Assembly: GCF_014522265.1 (NCBI RefSeq)
Contig: NZ_CP017024.1
Location: 1,516,001-1,580,000, forward strand
From: Pseudomonas oryzihabitans
GTDB lineage: Bacteria > Pseudomonadota > Gammaproteobacteria > Pseudomonadales > Pseudomonadaceae
DNA length: 64,000 nt
Direction: 5' to 3'
Part shown: in pieces, positions 38,521-47,623 of the stretch
Layout: each line of letters opens with the position of its first letter
Position numbering within the stretch: position 1 is the stretch's first letter
Notes under the pieces: model-generated
Databases searched by the model: none
Seen by the model: the letters and a program-made list of their open reading frames with translations, nothing else
Told to the model about the DNA's origin: nothing
Translations under genes and position numbers: made by a program

Positions 38521-38546
38521 GTGGAAAACGGCACAGCCTTTTCCAC
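38521..38546. repeat. 26-base hairpin repeat, copy 3
   Basis: GTGGAAAA pairs with TTTTCCAC around CGGCACAGCC. Same length as copies at 15960 and 16012. Confidence 0.65.
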
Positions 38547-38570
38547 TGGGAGTTCGCAGCAGGGGGGGCG

Positions 38571-38606
38571 CCCTCACCCCAGCCCTCTCCCCAGGGGAGC
38601 GGGGGC
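38571..38606. repeat. CCTCACCCC...GGGGAGCGGGG interspersed repeat
   Basis: CCCTCACCCCAGCCCTCTCC followed by CCAGGGGAGCGGGG; a diverged member of the family at 18989 and 35778. Confidence 0.55.
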
Positions 38607-38658
38607 CATCCGAAGTGGCGCTCAACTTCATTGGCGATGACAAGATCAGATCAGTTGC

Positions 38659-38684
38659 GTGGATGACGGCGCAGCCTCATCCAC
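38659..38684. repeat. 26-base hairpin repeat, copy 4
   Basis: GTGGATGA pairs with TCATCCAC around CGGCGCAGCC. The stem bases differ from copy 3 but remain paired. Confidence 0.65.
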
Positions 38685-38708
38685 GAACCCGCACGTCAAA
38701 CCGCGACC

Positions 38709-40379
38709 TCAAGCCCCACCCGACTCCTCGCGCCCCTCCACCGGCAGCTCGTGCTCGGTGGCGTAGCCGGCATCGGCCGCCTCCAGCACGCCGTGGGCGA
38801 TGCTGCAGAACAGCGAATTGACCCGGCGCATGTCGCTGAGCAGGCCCAGGTGCAGGGAGCTGGTCTCGAAGCTCTCCACCACCTGCTGGTGCAGCCGCTC
38901 GACATGGGCATGGGCATAGCGCCGCTCCAGCAGGCGGAAGCGCTGCTTGAGCCGACGCAGGCGGCGCGCTGCGTCCAGGTCGCCGGAAAGATAGACCGAC
39001 AGGCACAGCTTGAGGCTGTCGACCAGCAGCCGGTGCAAGGCAGAGAGTTCGTCCACCCCGGAAGCCGAGAACGAGCGCCGGGCGGCGATCTTCTTGCTGT
39101 CGACGTCGCTGGCCATGCGCTCGATCAGATCGCCGGCCTGCTCCAGGTTGATCGCCAGTTCGATGGTCTCCGCCCAGCGCCGGCTGTCGCGCTCGTCCAG
39201 GTCGTCGCGCGGCATGCGCGCCAGGTACAGCTTGATCGCCGTGTAGAGGGCGTCGACATCGTCGTCGAGACGGCGCACCTCGCGGGCCAGCTGCTTGTCG
39301 CCGGCATTGATCAGCACCAGCAGGTGCTGCAGCATCTGCTCGATGACATCGCCCATGCGCAGGAGCTCGCGGGAGGCATTGGTCAGCGCCAGGGCCGGGG
39401 TATCCAGGGCGGCGGTGTCCAGGTGGCGCGGCCGCAGGATGGTCTCGGCGCTGTCCTTGGCCGGCAGCATGGCGGTGCAGAAGCGCGCCAGGGGCCCGGT
39501 CAGCGGCAGGAACAGCAGGCAGCGCACCAGGTTGTAGGCGACGTGGAAACCGATCACCACCTCGGCGTCGTTGAAGTCGTAGCCCTGCAGCCAGTCGGCC
39601 AGCAGGCCGATCCAGGGCAGCACCAGGATGCAGCCCGCGAGCTTGAACAGCAGGCTGCCCACCGCCACCCGCCGCGCCTCCACGCCCTGCTTGGCCGCGC
39701 CCATCAGCGCCAGCACGCCGCTGCCCAGGTTGGCCCCCACCACCAGGCACAGCGCCACCTTGAGCGAGATGACCCCGGAGCCGGCCAGGGTGGCGGTCAG
39801 CAGCACCGCCGCCAGGCTGGAATAGGAGACCATGGCGAAGACCGCGCCGGTCAGGGCGTCGAGCAACTGGTCACCGGTCAGTGAAGAGAACAGCACCTTG
39901 ACCCCGGCCGCATGGGTCATGGGCGAGGCCGCCTCGACGATCAGCTGCAGCGCCAGGATGATCAGCCCCAGGCCGATGGCGACCCGGCCGAGCTGGCCGG
40001 CGCGGGTCTGCTTGCGGCCGAGAAAGAACACCACGCCGAGAAAGATCAGCAGCGGCGACAGCCAGGACAGGTCGAAGGTCAGCACCCGCGCCATCAGCGC
40101 GGTGCCCACGTCGGCGCCGAGCATGATGGCCAGCGCCGGGGTCAGCGGCACCAGGCCCTGGGCGACAAAGGATGTCACCAGCAGCGCGGTGGCGTTGCTG
40201 CTCTGCACCAGGGCGGTGACGGCGATGCCGGAAAGAAAGGCCAGCGGCATGCGCTGCATGCTGCGGCTGAGCACCCGGCGCAGGCTGGCGCCGTATACCC
40301 GCAGGATACCGGTGCGCACGATATGGGTGCCCCACACCAGCAGGGCAACGGCGGATAGCAGATTGAGCAGTGTCAGCAT
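38709..40379 (-). CDS. Na/Pi cotransporter family protein with PhoU-like domain
   Basis: A 556-residue protein. About 1-310 form the NptA/PNaS membrane part with two inverted QSS-type repeats ('TALVQSSNATALLVTSFVAQG' and 'AMVSYSSLAAVLLTATLAG'; the second lacks the Gln). About 335-540 are helical and PhoU-like. Start MLTLLNLL at 40379 follows GGAGGGC; nine upstream codons were dropped. It may import or export phosphate with sodium. A sequence near 40422-40439 resembles a weak Pho box but points away from the gene. Confidence 0.9.
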   Translation of the reverse strand: MLTLLNLLSAVALLVWGTHIVRTGILRVYGASLRRVLSRSMQRMPLAFLSGIAVTALVQSSNATALLVTSFVAQGLVPLTPALAIMLGADVGTALMARVLTFDLSWLSPLLIFLGVVFFLGRKQTRAGQLGRVAIGLGLIILALQLIVEAASPMTHAAGVKVLFSSLTGDQLLDALTGAVFAMVSYSSLAAVLLTATLAGSGVISLKVALCLVVGANLGSGVLALMGAAKQGVEARRVAVGSLLFKLAGCILVLPWIGLLADWLQGYDFNDAEVVIGFHVAYNLVRCLLFLPLTGPLARFCTAMLPAKDSAETILRPRHLDTAALDTPALALTNASRELLRMGDVIEQMLQHLLVLINAGDKQLAREVRRLDDDVDALYTAIKLYLARMPRDDLDERDSRRWAETIELAINLEQAGDLIERMASDVDSKKIAARRSFSASGVDELSALHRLLVDSLKLCLSVYLSGDLDAARRLRRLKQRFRLLERRYAHAHVERLHQQVVESFETSSLHLGLLSDMRRVNSLFCSIAHGVLEAADAGYATEHELPVEGREESGGA

Positions 40380-40457
40380 CGTGGCGCCCTCCCGGCGCGT
40401 GTCCAAGAGCTCCTGGCGAGCTTGTCACAAAATCGTAATGACCGTTCTGCACAGACG

Positions 40458-40492
40458 CACGAGCCCGAAGGCAGGGCACCTTCGGGCTCGTG
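40458..40492 (-). terminator. Hairpin after the TerC gene, possible terminator
   Basis: CACGAGCCCGAAGG pairs with CCTTCGGGCTCGTG across seven bases. It lies 52 bases beyond the terC-family stop. A U tract is missing, so efficiency is uncertain. Confidence 0.5.
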
Positions 40493-40543
40493 GGGACTTG
40501 CTGGTTTAGGCGGCGGAGAGCCGGGTCGGTTCCGCCGCGGCGA

Positions 40544-41296
40544 TCAGATCTGCTCCTTGCGCAGCTTGACCGCTTCGCGCGCCTTGGCCTTGCCGCGCAG
40601 GCGGATGTTGATGGCTTCCACCGCCAGCGAGAAGGCCATGGCGAAGTAGACGTAGCCCTTGGGCACATGGACTTCGAAGGCTTCGGCGATGAGCACGGTA
40701 CCGACCACGATCAGGAACGACAGCGCCAGCATCTTCAGGCTCGGGTGCTTGTCGATGAAATTGCTGATGGCACCGGCCGCCAGCATCATCACCAGCACCG
40801 CGACGATGATCGCCGCGACCATCACCGGCACGTGGCTGACCATGCCCACCGCGGTGATCACCGAGTCCAGCGAGAAGACGATGTCGATGATGGCGATCTG
40901 GATGATGGTGCCGACGAAACCGCCACCCTTCTTCTGGGGCGCGTCCTCGTCGTGCTCGTCCTCGCCTTCCAGGCCTTCGTAGATCTCGGCACTGCTCTTC
41001 CACAGCAGGAACAGGCCGCCGAAGAAGAGGATGAGGTCACGCCCGGAGATGCCCTGGCCGAAGACGAAGAACAGGTCGGCGGTGAGGCGCATCACCCAGG
41101 TGATGGACAGCAGCAGCAGGATGCGGGTGACCATGGCCAGGGCCAGACCGAAGAAGCGGGTCCGCGCCTGCATGTGCTTGGGCATGCGGCTGACCAGGAT
41201 GGAGATCATGATGATGTTGTCGATGCCCAGAACGATTTCCAGGGCCGTCAGGGTAAAGAAGGCGACCCAGATTTCCGGGTTGGTCAGCCAGTCCAT
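40544..41296 (-). CDS. TerC family integral membrane protein
   Basis: A 250-residue protein with seven to eight hydrophobic helices. The family motifs 'LTALEIVLGIDNIIMISILV' and 'QIAIIDIVFSLDSVITAVGM' carry the paired acidic residues thought to bind metal (Mn2+ or Ca2+). A cytosolic acidic loop 'EGLEGEDEHDEDAPQKKGGG' sits between the halves. It is the short YgdQ-like form. AAGAGGATT precedes the ATG; the longer frame to 41341 has no ribosome site. No yybP-ykoY-type riboswitch fits in the short leader. Role likely manganese or other metal export. Confidence 0.88.
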   Translation of the reverse strand: MDWLTNPEIWVAFFTLTALEIVLGIDNIIMISILVSRMPKHMQARTRFFGLALAMVTRILLLLSITWVMRLTADLFFVFGQGISGRDLILFFGGLFLLWKSSAEIYEGLEGEDEHDEDAPQKKGGGFVGTIIQIAIIDIVFSLDSVITAVGMVSHVPVMVAAIIVAVLVMMLAAGAISNFIDKHPSLKMLALSFLIVVGTVLIAEAFEVHVPKGYVYFAMAFSLAVEAINIRLRGKAKAREAVKLRKEQI

Positions 41297-41343
41297 TGCG
41301 AATCCTCTTATAGCTGAGACGCGCTCGGGCGCGCGCTCCAATG

Positions 41344-41368
41344 GAAAAGGCGCGTCAGGCGACGCGCC
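41344..41368 (-). terminator. Rho-independent terminator of the citrate transporter gene
   Basis: On the minus strand GGCGCGTC pairs with GACGCGCC over four bases and is followed by TTTTCC. It lies 45 bases beyond the transporter stop. Confidence 0.85.
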
Positions 41369-41412
41369 ATTTTCGAACAGCCGGCAAGGCTAGTCGTACA
41401 AATGGTAAAACT

Positions 41413-42747
41413 CTAGCGGCTGTACAGCGGAAACACACCCAGTAACAAAGCACCGCCCAGCAGGAACATGCAGGTCACGGTCGCCCATTTCAGGGTGAAG
41501 CGCTGATGGTCGCCGAACTCCACCTTGGCCAGGCCCACCAGCAGGTAGGTCGAGGGCACCAGGGGGCTGAGCAGGTGCACGGGCTGACCGACGATGGAGG
41601 CCCGGGCGATCTCCACCGGACTGATGCCATAGGCCGCGGCGGCCTCGGCCAGCACCGGCAGCACGCCGAAGTAGAAGGCGTCGTTGGAGATGAAGAAGGT
41701 GAACGGCAGGCTGACCAGGGCGGTGATCACCGCCATGTACGGACCCAGGGCGTCCGGGATCACCGCCAGCAGGCCCTTGGACATGGCGTCGACCATGCCG
41801 GTACCCGAGAGGATGCCGGTGAAGATGCCCGCGGCGAAGATCAGCGAGACCACCGCCAGCACGTTTTCGGCATGGGCGGCGATGCGCTGCTTCTGCATGT
41901 TCAGGCAGCGGTAGTTGACGGTCATGGCGATGCCGAAGGCGATCATGAACAGCACCGGCATCGGCAGCACGCCAACGATCAGCGCGGCCATCAGCGCCAG
42001 GGTCAGCAGGCCGTTGAACCAGCGCAGGTGCGGGCGGCGGGCCTCGGCGCACTGGGAGACGGTGACGTCGGCGCCTTCGGTCTCGCCGATCTGCAGGATG
42101 CCCAGGCGGGCGCGCTCGCTGCGGCCATAGAGGTAGGCGAGGAAGAACAGCCAGGCGATGGCCAGCAGCATGGGCGCGATCATGGGCACGAAGACGTCGG
42201 CCGGATCCACGTGCAGGGCACTGGCGGCGCGGGCGGTCGGACCGCCCCAGGGGGTCAGGTTCATCACGCCACTGGAGAGCAGCATCAGGCAGGTCATGAT
42301 CAGCGGATTCATGCCCAGGCGCTTGTACAGCGGGAACATGGCCGCCACGCAGATCATGTAGGTGGTCGAGCCGTCGCCGTCCAGGGAGACCACCAGGGTC
42401 AGGAAGACGGTGCCCATGGCCACCTTGAGCGGATCGCCCTTGACCAGCCTGAGGATCCAGCGCACCGCCGGGTCGAACAGACCGGTGTCGATCATCACGG
42501 CGAAGTAGAGGATCGCGAACAGCAGCATCACGCCGGTGGGCGCCAGCTTGCGGATGCCGTCGAGCATCATCGGGCCGAGGGCGTCGAGCTTGACGCTGCC
42601 GAGGCTGGCGAATTCGCTGGACAGCGCCCAGGCCAGCACGGCGAAGGCGATCGGCACCATGGTCAGGGCGATCAGCGGAGACAGGCGCTTGGTCATGATC
42701 AGGTACATGAAGGTCATGACCATGGCGAAGCCGAGGAAAGTCAGCAT
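41413..42747 (-). CDS. CitMHS family citrate-metal:H+ symporter
   Basis: A 444-residue, twelve-helix permease of the CitMHS family that takes up citrate complexed with Mg2+ or another divalent ion. Family marks are 'VVSLDGDGSTTYMICVAAMFPLY', 'NLTPWGGPTARAASAL' and 'SLPFTFFISNDAFYFGVLPV'. ATG at 42747 follows AGAGGTATT. The ribosome site is directly flanked by the 3' arm of a 12-bp stem, with a candidate leader peptide encoded upstream. No citrate two-component system is adjacent; a LysR gene lies upstream on the same strand. Confidence 0.92.
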   Translation of the reverse strand: MLTFLGFAMVMTFMYLIMTKRLSPLIALTMVPIAFAVLAWALSSEFASLGSVKLDALGPMMLDGIRKLAPTGVMLLFAILYFAVMIDTGLFDPAVRWILRLVKGDPLKVAMGTVFLTLVVSLDGDGSTTYMICVAAMFPLYKRLGMNPLIMTCLMLLSSGVMNLTPWGGPTARAASALHVDPADVFVPMIAPMLLAIAWLFFLAYLYGRSERARLGILQIGETEGADVTVSQCAEARRPHLRWFNGLLTLALMAALIVGVLPMPVLFMIAFGIAMTVNYRCLNMQKQRIAAHAENVLAVVSLIFAAGIFTGILSGTGMVDAMSKGLLAVIPDALGPYMAVITALVSLPFTFFISNDAFYFGVLPVLAEAAAAYGISPVEIARASIVGQPVHLLSPLVPSTYLLVGLAKVEFGDHQRFTLKWATVTCMFLLGGALLLGVFPLYSR

Positions 42748-42757
42748 GGGAATACCT

Positions 42758-42824
42758 CTGGATTTTCGCGAAGAGAAGGAGGGTTCAGCCGCGGCGCAGC
42801 GGCGCGGAGAGGGCGAAAATCCAG
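42758..42824 (-). promoter_or_regulatory. Stem-loop in the citrate transporter leader
   Basis: CTGGATTTTCGC (42813-42824, read on the minus strand) pairs perfectly with GCGAAAATCCAG (42758-42769), enclosing 43 bases. The 3' arm abuts the transporter ribosome site AGAGGTATT. The stop of the 27-codon upstream frame lies in the loop, so its translation would melt the 5' arm. Confidence 0.5.
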
Positions 42825-42868
42825 GGGAGACGGGCGCGCGGGGACGCCTGGAGGGACAGATACGACAT
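42785..42868 (-). CDS. Candidate 27-residue leader peptide upstream of the citrate transporter
   Basis: Starts MSYLSLQASPRARLPWIF and ends with RRG before TGA. CAGGATT lies 6-7 bases before the ATG. It covers the 5' arm and part of the loop of a stem-loop whose 3' arm borders the transporter ribosome site. I do not recognise it from any family. It could also be a chance frame, since GC-rich DNA opens many; the arrangement rather than the composition is the evidence. Confidence 0.35.
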   Translation of the reverse strand: MSYLSLQASPRARLPWIFALSAPLRRG

Positions 42869-42989
42869 GGCAAGAATCCTGGTTATTTTTGTAGGCACGT
42901 CGCCCGCTCACGGGGGCGGGTCTTGAGCGGATCCTAAGAGGTCAACCTTTCGCCAGCCTTGCGTGGTGGCGAGTGGATGTTGCGGGATG

Positions 42990-43931
42990 TCACGAAGCCG
43001 ACACGGACGGCGGCTGTTCGGCTCGCTGCCAGCCCGGGGTGCTCAGGTGCTCGACGAAGAAATCGAGCAGCACCTGGATCTTGGTCGGGCGGCTGCGCGC
43101 CGAGGGGGTCACGAAATAGAGGCCGCCACGGGTCAGCTGCCAGTCCGGCAGCAGCTGCACCAGCCGGCCATCGGCCAGGTAGTCGGCGGCGATGAAGTCC
43201 GGCAACTCGGCGATGGCCAGGCCTTCCAGCAGCACCGGCAGCAGGGCTTCGGAATTGGTGACGCGCAAGGGACCACGCGGCAGCACGCTTTCCTCGCGAC
43301 CGTCGTCCCCGCTGAAGCGCCACACCTGGCTGCGCGCCCGGTAGGCGTAGCTCAGGCAGGCATGTTCGGTCAGCTCCTGCGGATGTTGGGGATGGCCATG
43401 GCGCTCGACATAGGCCGGCGCCGCCACCAGCAGTTGGCTGACCGCGCAGAGCCGCCGGGCGACCAGCGAGGAGTCGGGCAAGGCGGCGATGCGCAGGGCG
43501 GCGTCGAAGCCCTCCGCCACCAGATCCACAGTGGCATCGGACAGGTGCAGATCCACCGTCAGCTGGGGATAGCGACGCAGCAGCTCGGGCAGCAGCGGCG
43601 CCACCCAGCGCAGGCCGAAGGCCATGGGCACCGCCAGCCGCACCTGGCCGCGGGGCTGCACGGCGCGCGCCTGGGCAGCGCTTTCGGTCGCCTCCGCCTG
43701 GCGATAGAGATCACCGGCCTGGGCGGCCAGCTCGCGGCCGAATTCGGTCAACGCCAACTGCCGCGAGGTGCGATTGAACAGCCGCCCGCCGAGGCGTTCC
43801 TCCAGGCGCGTCACCGCCCGCGAGACAGTGGCCACCGACACGCCCAGCACCCGCGCCGCGGCGGCGAAGGAGCCCTCCTCGGCGACCTTGGCGAACATCG
43901 CCAAGCCTTCAAAATCCGGCATTCTGCTCAT
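42990..43931 (-). CDS. LysR-family regulator (CrgA-like branch)
   Basis: A 313-residue LTTR. HTH 'MFAKVAEEGSFAAAARVLGVSVATVSRAVTRLEERLGGRLFNR' and substrate-binding C-domain with 'GQVRLAVPMAFGLRWVAPLL'. The branch is that of short-chain-dehydrogenase and quinone-responsive regulators. Divergent from an SDR gene 100 bases away, its likely target. Starts at 43931 (MSRMPDF), 43922 or 43958 are possible. Confidence 0.88.
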   Translation of the reverse strand: MSRMPDFEGLAMFAKVAEEGSFAAAARVLGVSVATVSRAVTRLEERLGGRLFNRTSRQLALTEFGRELAAQAGDLYRQAEATESAAQARAVQPRGQVRLAVPMAFGLRWVAPLLPELLRRYPQLTVDLHLSDATVDLVAEGFDAALRIAALPDSSLVARRLCAVSQLLVAAPAYVERHGHPQHPQELTEHACLSYAYRARSQVWRFSGDDGREESVLPRGPLRVTNSEALLPVLLEGLAIAELPDFIAADYLADGRLVQLLPDWQLTRGGLYFVTPSARSRPTKIQVLLDFFVEHLSTPGWQRAEQPPSVSAS

Positions 43932-43997
43932 TTCATTTCTGCAACGATGACTTGCCAATCATTCTATTTTGCAGAGAGGACAGGGTCGATAGGCTGA

Positions 43998-44783
<786 letters not shown>

Positions 44784-44801
44784 ACGGCGTCTGGCGGCAA
44801 G

Positions 44802-44842
44802 AAAAAAGCGGACAGCGCCCTGAGCGCTGTCCGCTTTTTTTT
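44802..44842. terminator. Bidirectional Rho-independent terminator
   Basis: AGCGGACAGCGC pairs with GCGCTGTCCGCT over a five-base loop; T8 follows on the plus strand and six A precede it, giving a U tract for the minus strand. It serves the convergent SDR and homocysteine methyltransferase genes. Confidence 0.93.
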
Positions 44843-44860
44843 GCCGACCGAATGCGGGCG

Positions 44861-45763
44861 TCAGCCACGCAGTCGCGTGTTGAGCACGGCGATATGCTCC
44901 GGGCCGATGCCGCAGCAGCCGCCGATCAGGCTCGCGCCACGCGCCTGCCAGTCCTGGGCGAAGCTCAGGTAGCCGGGCGGATCCAGGTCCGGACGCAGGG
45001 GGTCGAGGCCATCATTGGCGGTGGCCTCTTCCGGCTGGGGCGGGAAGGCGTTGGCATAGGCGCCAAAGGGAATCTCGATCCCCGCCGCGGCAAAGGTCGC
45101 CCGCGCGGTATCCAGCGCCGCGGCCATCACCTCGGGCTGGCTGCAATTGAATAGCAGCGCTCCGGCGCCCAGTTCCACCGCCAGCTGCGCGGCCGCGGCC
45201 ACCGGCTCGCCGGATCTCAGCCGTGGGATCTCGTCGACGTCTTCGTCCTTCAGGGTGAAGGACAGCCACAGCGGCTTGCCATCCCCGGGCAGCCCGGCGG
45301 CGATGGCACGCACCTCGGCCAGGGAACTCTGGGTTTCCGCCAGCCAGAGATCGACATGGGGCGCCAGGCCGCGGATCAGCGGCTGCAGCACCTCGTCCAC
45401 CCGCGCCGGCTCGAACAGATCGGGGCGATAGGAGCCGAACAGCGGCGGCAGCGAACCCGCCACCCGCACCGGCTGACCACTGGCCAACACCGCCTGCCGT
45501 GCCAGCTGGCCGGCCCGCGCGGCCAGGGCTTCGCCTTCTGCCGCAAAGCGCTCTTCGCCGATATGGAAGGGCACCACCGCATAGCTGTTGCTGGTGATCA
45601 CCTGGGCACCCGCCTCGATGTAGGAACGATGCACAGCTTCCACCTGCTCGGGCGCCTCGCTCAGGGCCAGGGCCGACCACTCCGGCTGGCGAAAGGGCGC
45701 GCCACGGCGCTGCAGCTCACGGCCCATGCCACCGTCGAGCAGAACTAGATTCATGTTGGCCAT
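44861..45763 (-). CDS. mmuM: Homocysteine S-methyltransferase
   Basis: A 300-residue Zn-dependent methyltransferase that makes methionine from homocysteine, typically with S-methylmethionine as donor. 'LLDGGMGRELQRRG' opens the barrel; the zinc cysteines are in 'LLFNCSQPEVM' and 'LIGGCCGIGPEH'. Length fits MmuM rather than full methionine synthase. It is divergent from an amino-acid binding protein and permease pair that might bring in the donor. The ATG at 45763 or one three codons later could be the start. Confidence 0.9.
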   Translation of the reverse strand: MANMNLVLLDGGMGRELQRRGAPFRQPEWSALALSEAPEQVEAVHRSYIEAGAQVITSNSYAVVPFHIGEERFAAEGEALAARAGQLARQAVLASGQPVRVAGSLPPLFGSYRPDLFEPARVDEVLQPLIRGLAPHVDLWLAETQSSLAEVRAIAAGLPGDGKPLWLSFTLKDEDVDEIPRLRSGEPVAAAAQLAVELGAGALLFNCSQPEVMAAALDTARATFAAAGIEIPFGAYANAFPPQPEEATANDGLDPLRPDLDPPGYLSFAQDWQARGASLIGGCCGIGPEHIAVLNTRLRG

Positions 45764-45863
45764 ATAGCTATTTCACTTTTCCTTATAACCAAAACAGAGT
45801 TCAATATCGGTTCTCATATCTCTCTAATACCAGGCCCTCTTTCCCTTTGCAAAGGACACCCCC

Positions 45864-46685
45864 ATGAGAACCGCTCTGCTATCGGCCCTCGGCCTGACCC
45901 TGGCGCTGGTCGCCACCTCGGCCTCGGCCGGTACCACCCTGGACCGCATCAAGGCCAAGGGCGAGCTGGTCAATGTCCTCATGGAGAGCTATCCGCCCTT
46001 CTCCCAGCTCAATGCCCAGAACCAGCTGGAAGGCTTCGACGTGGACGTGGCCAAGGCCGTGGCCGACAAGCTCGGCGTCAAACTGCGCCTGGAAACCCCC
46101 TCCTGGGACGTGATCGCCGCCGGTCGCTGGAGCGGTCGCTACGACGTCTGCATCTGCTCCATGACGCCGAGCCAGGCGCGTGCCCAGGTGTTCGATTTCC
46201 CGGTCAACTACTACGCCTCGCCAGCGGTGATCGTGGTCAACGCCGGTGACGACCGCATCCACGGTGCCAAGGACCTCTCCGGCAAGAAGGTCGGCGTCAC
46301 CAGCGCCTCTTCCTATGAGAGCTATCTGAACAAGGACCTGACCATCGAAGGCCAGGAGGACCAGCCGCTGAGCTATCCCTTCGACCAGGTGCAGGTGGTG
46401 CCCTTCCCCGACGACAACGTCGCCTTCCAGGACCTGGGCCTGGGCGCCGGCAAGCGCCTGGACGCGGTGCTGACCAACCTGGTGACCGCCCAGCCGCGCC
46501 TGGCCCAGGACAGCAAGTTCAAGCTGGCGGGCGCACCGCTCTATGCCGAGCCCAACGCCGTGGCCATCGAGAAGGGTGATGCGGAATTCGCCGCCAAGCT
46601 GCGCGAGATCATCGAGGGGCTGCGCCAGGACGGCACCCTGAAGCGGATCTCCGACAAGTGGATCGGTGCCGACATCAGCCAATGA
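45864..46685 (+). CDS. Amino-acid ABC transporter substrate-binding protein
   Basis: A 273-residue SBP_bac_3 family protein with signal peptide (MRTALLSALGLTLALVATSASA). 'GELVNVLMESYPPFSQLNAQNQLEGFDVDVAKAVADKLG' is the family N-region; 'WSGRYDVCICSMTPSQAR' contains the ligand-facing Ser/Arg area. The stop overlaps the permease ATG (ATGA). The AT-rich 100-base region upstream is shared with mmuM. Ligand unknown; a sulfur amino acid is suggested by the neighbour only. Confidence 0.9.
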   Translation: MRTALLSALGLTLALVATSASAGTTLDRIKAKGELVNVLMESYPPFSQLNAQNQLEGFDVDVAKAVADKLGVKLRLETPSWDVIAAGRWSGRYDVCICSMTPSQARAQVFDFPVNYYASPAVIVVNAGDDRIHGAKDLSGKKVGVTSASSYESYLNKDLTIEGQEDQPLSYPFDQVQVVPFPDDNVAFQDLGLGAGKRLDAVLTNLVTAQPRLAQDSKFKLAGAPLYAEPNAVAIEKGDAEFAAKLREIIEGLRQDGTLKRISDKWIGADISQ

Positions 46686-47487
46686 GTCAGTTACCGCCCC
46701 CGGTCGAATCGCGTCCGCTGCTGAGCTTTCGTACCCGTGTCTGGCTGACCTGGCTGGCGCTGCTGGCCGGGGCGTGGTCTTCGTGCTCGGCTTCGATCTC
46801 AAGTTCGCCAGCGTCTGGCCGCGCCTGCCCAACCTGGTGGGCTGGCGCCTGGGGCCCAACGGCTTCCTGCAGGGCGCGGCCCTGACGCTGTTCCTCAGCC
46901 TCAGCTCCATCCTGGTGTCGGTGCTGCTGGGCTTCGCCGCGGCCCTGGGGCGGCTGTCGTCCAGTGCCCTGGCCTATGGCGTGGCGACCTTCTACGCCTC
47001 CTTCTTTCGCGGCACCCCGCTGCTGATCCAGATCCTGCTGATCTACCTGGGCCTGCCGCAGATCGGCGTGGTCCCCGGCGCCATCAGCGCCGGCATCCTC
47101 GCCCTGTCGCTGAACTACGGCGCCTACCTCAGCGAGATCTTCCGCGCCGGCCTGCTCGGCGTCCCCGCCGGTCAGCGCGAGGCGGCCCGGGCCCTGGGTT
47201 TGTCGCCGCGGGTGATCTTCTGGCGCGTCACCCTGCCCCAGGCCATGCGCAGCATCATCCCGCCCACCACCAGCCAGTTCATCTCCATGCTCAAGGACTC
47301 CTCCCTGGTCTCGGTGATGGGTGTCTGGGAGGTGATGTTCCTCGCCCAGTCCTATGGCCGCTCCAGCTACCGCTACCTGGAAATGCTCACCACCGCGGCG
47401 GTGCTCTACTGGCTGATGTCCCTGGCCATGGAATTCATGCAGTCGCGCCTGGAGCGGCATTATGGGAAGGCGTATCGGGGGCGTTAG
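46682..47487 (+). pseudogene. Amino-acid ABC transporter permease (frameshifted near N-terminus)
   Basis: HisM/GltK-type inner-membrane permease, 268 residues after repair. Starts MSQLPPPVESRP; the frame breaks at the GGGG of 46769-46772, and one added G joins 'WLTWLALLAGG' to 'VVFVLGFDLKFASVWPRL'. The remaining sequence is intact, with the EAA loop 'QREAARALGLSPRVIFWRVTLPQAM' that docks to the ATPase. No ATPase gene is found beside it. The break lies before the membrane core and is probably a miscall. Confidence 0.87.
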
Positions 47488-47623
47488 CGCCTCCAGCTAC
47501 GCCTTCCGGGCCATGCTAGCCCTTTGATGCCAAACCCGCTTTCGGTGAATCAGGTCACAACGTCTCTGGAGCAAGCCTCTACCATTCCCTCCTCCTAAAT
47601 TTTCGCTTCGGAAAGGACTCGTA

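Noticed and set aside
40422-40439. Pho-box-like sequence upstream of the Na/Pi transporter
   Set aside because: TTGTCAC-AAAA-TCGTAAT matches the consensus at only 5 and 4 of 7 positions and is oriented away from the gene.
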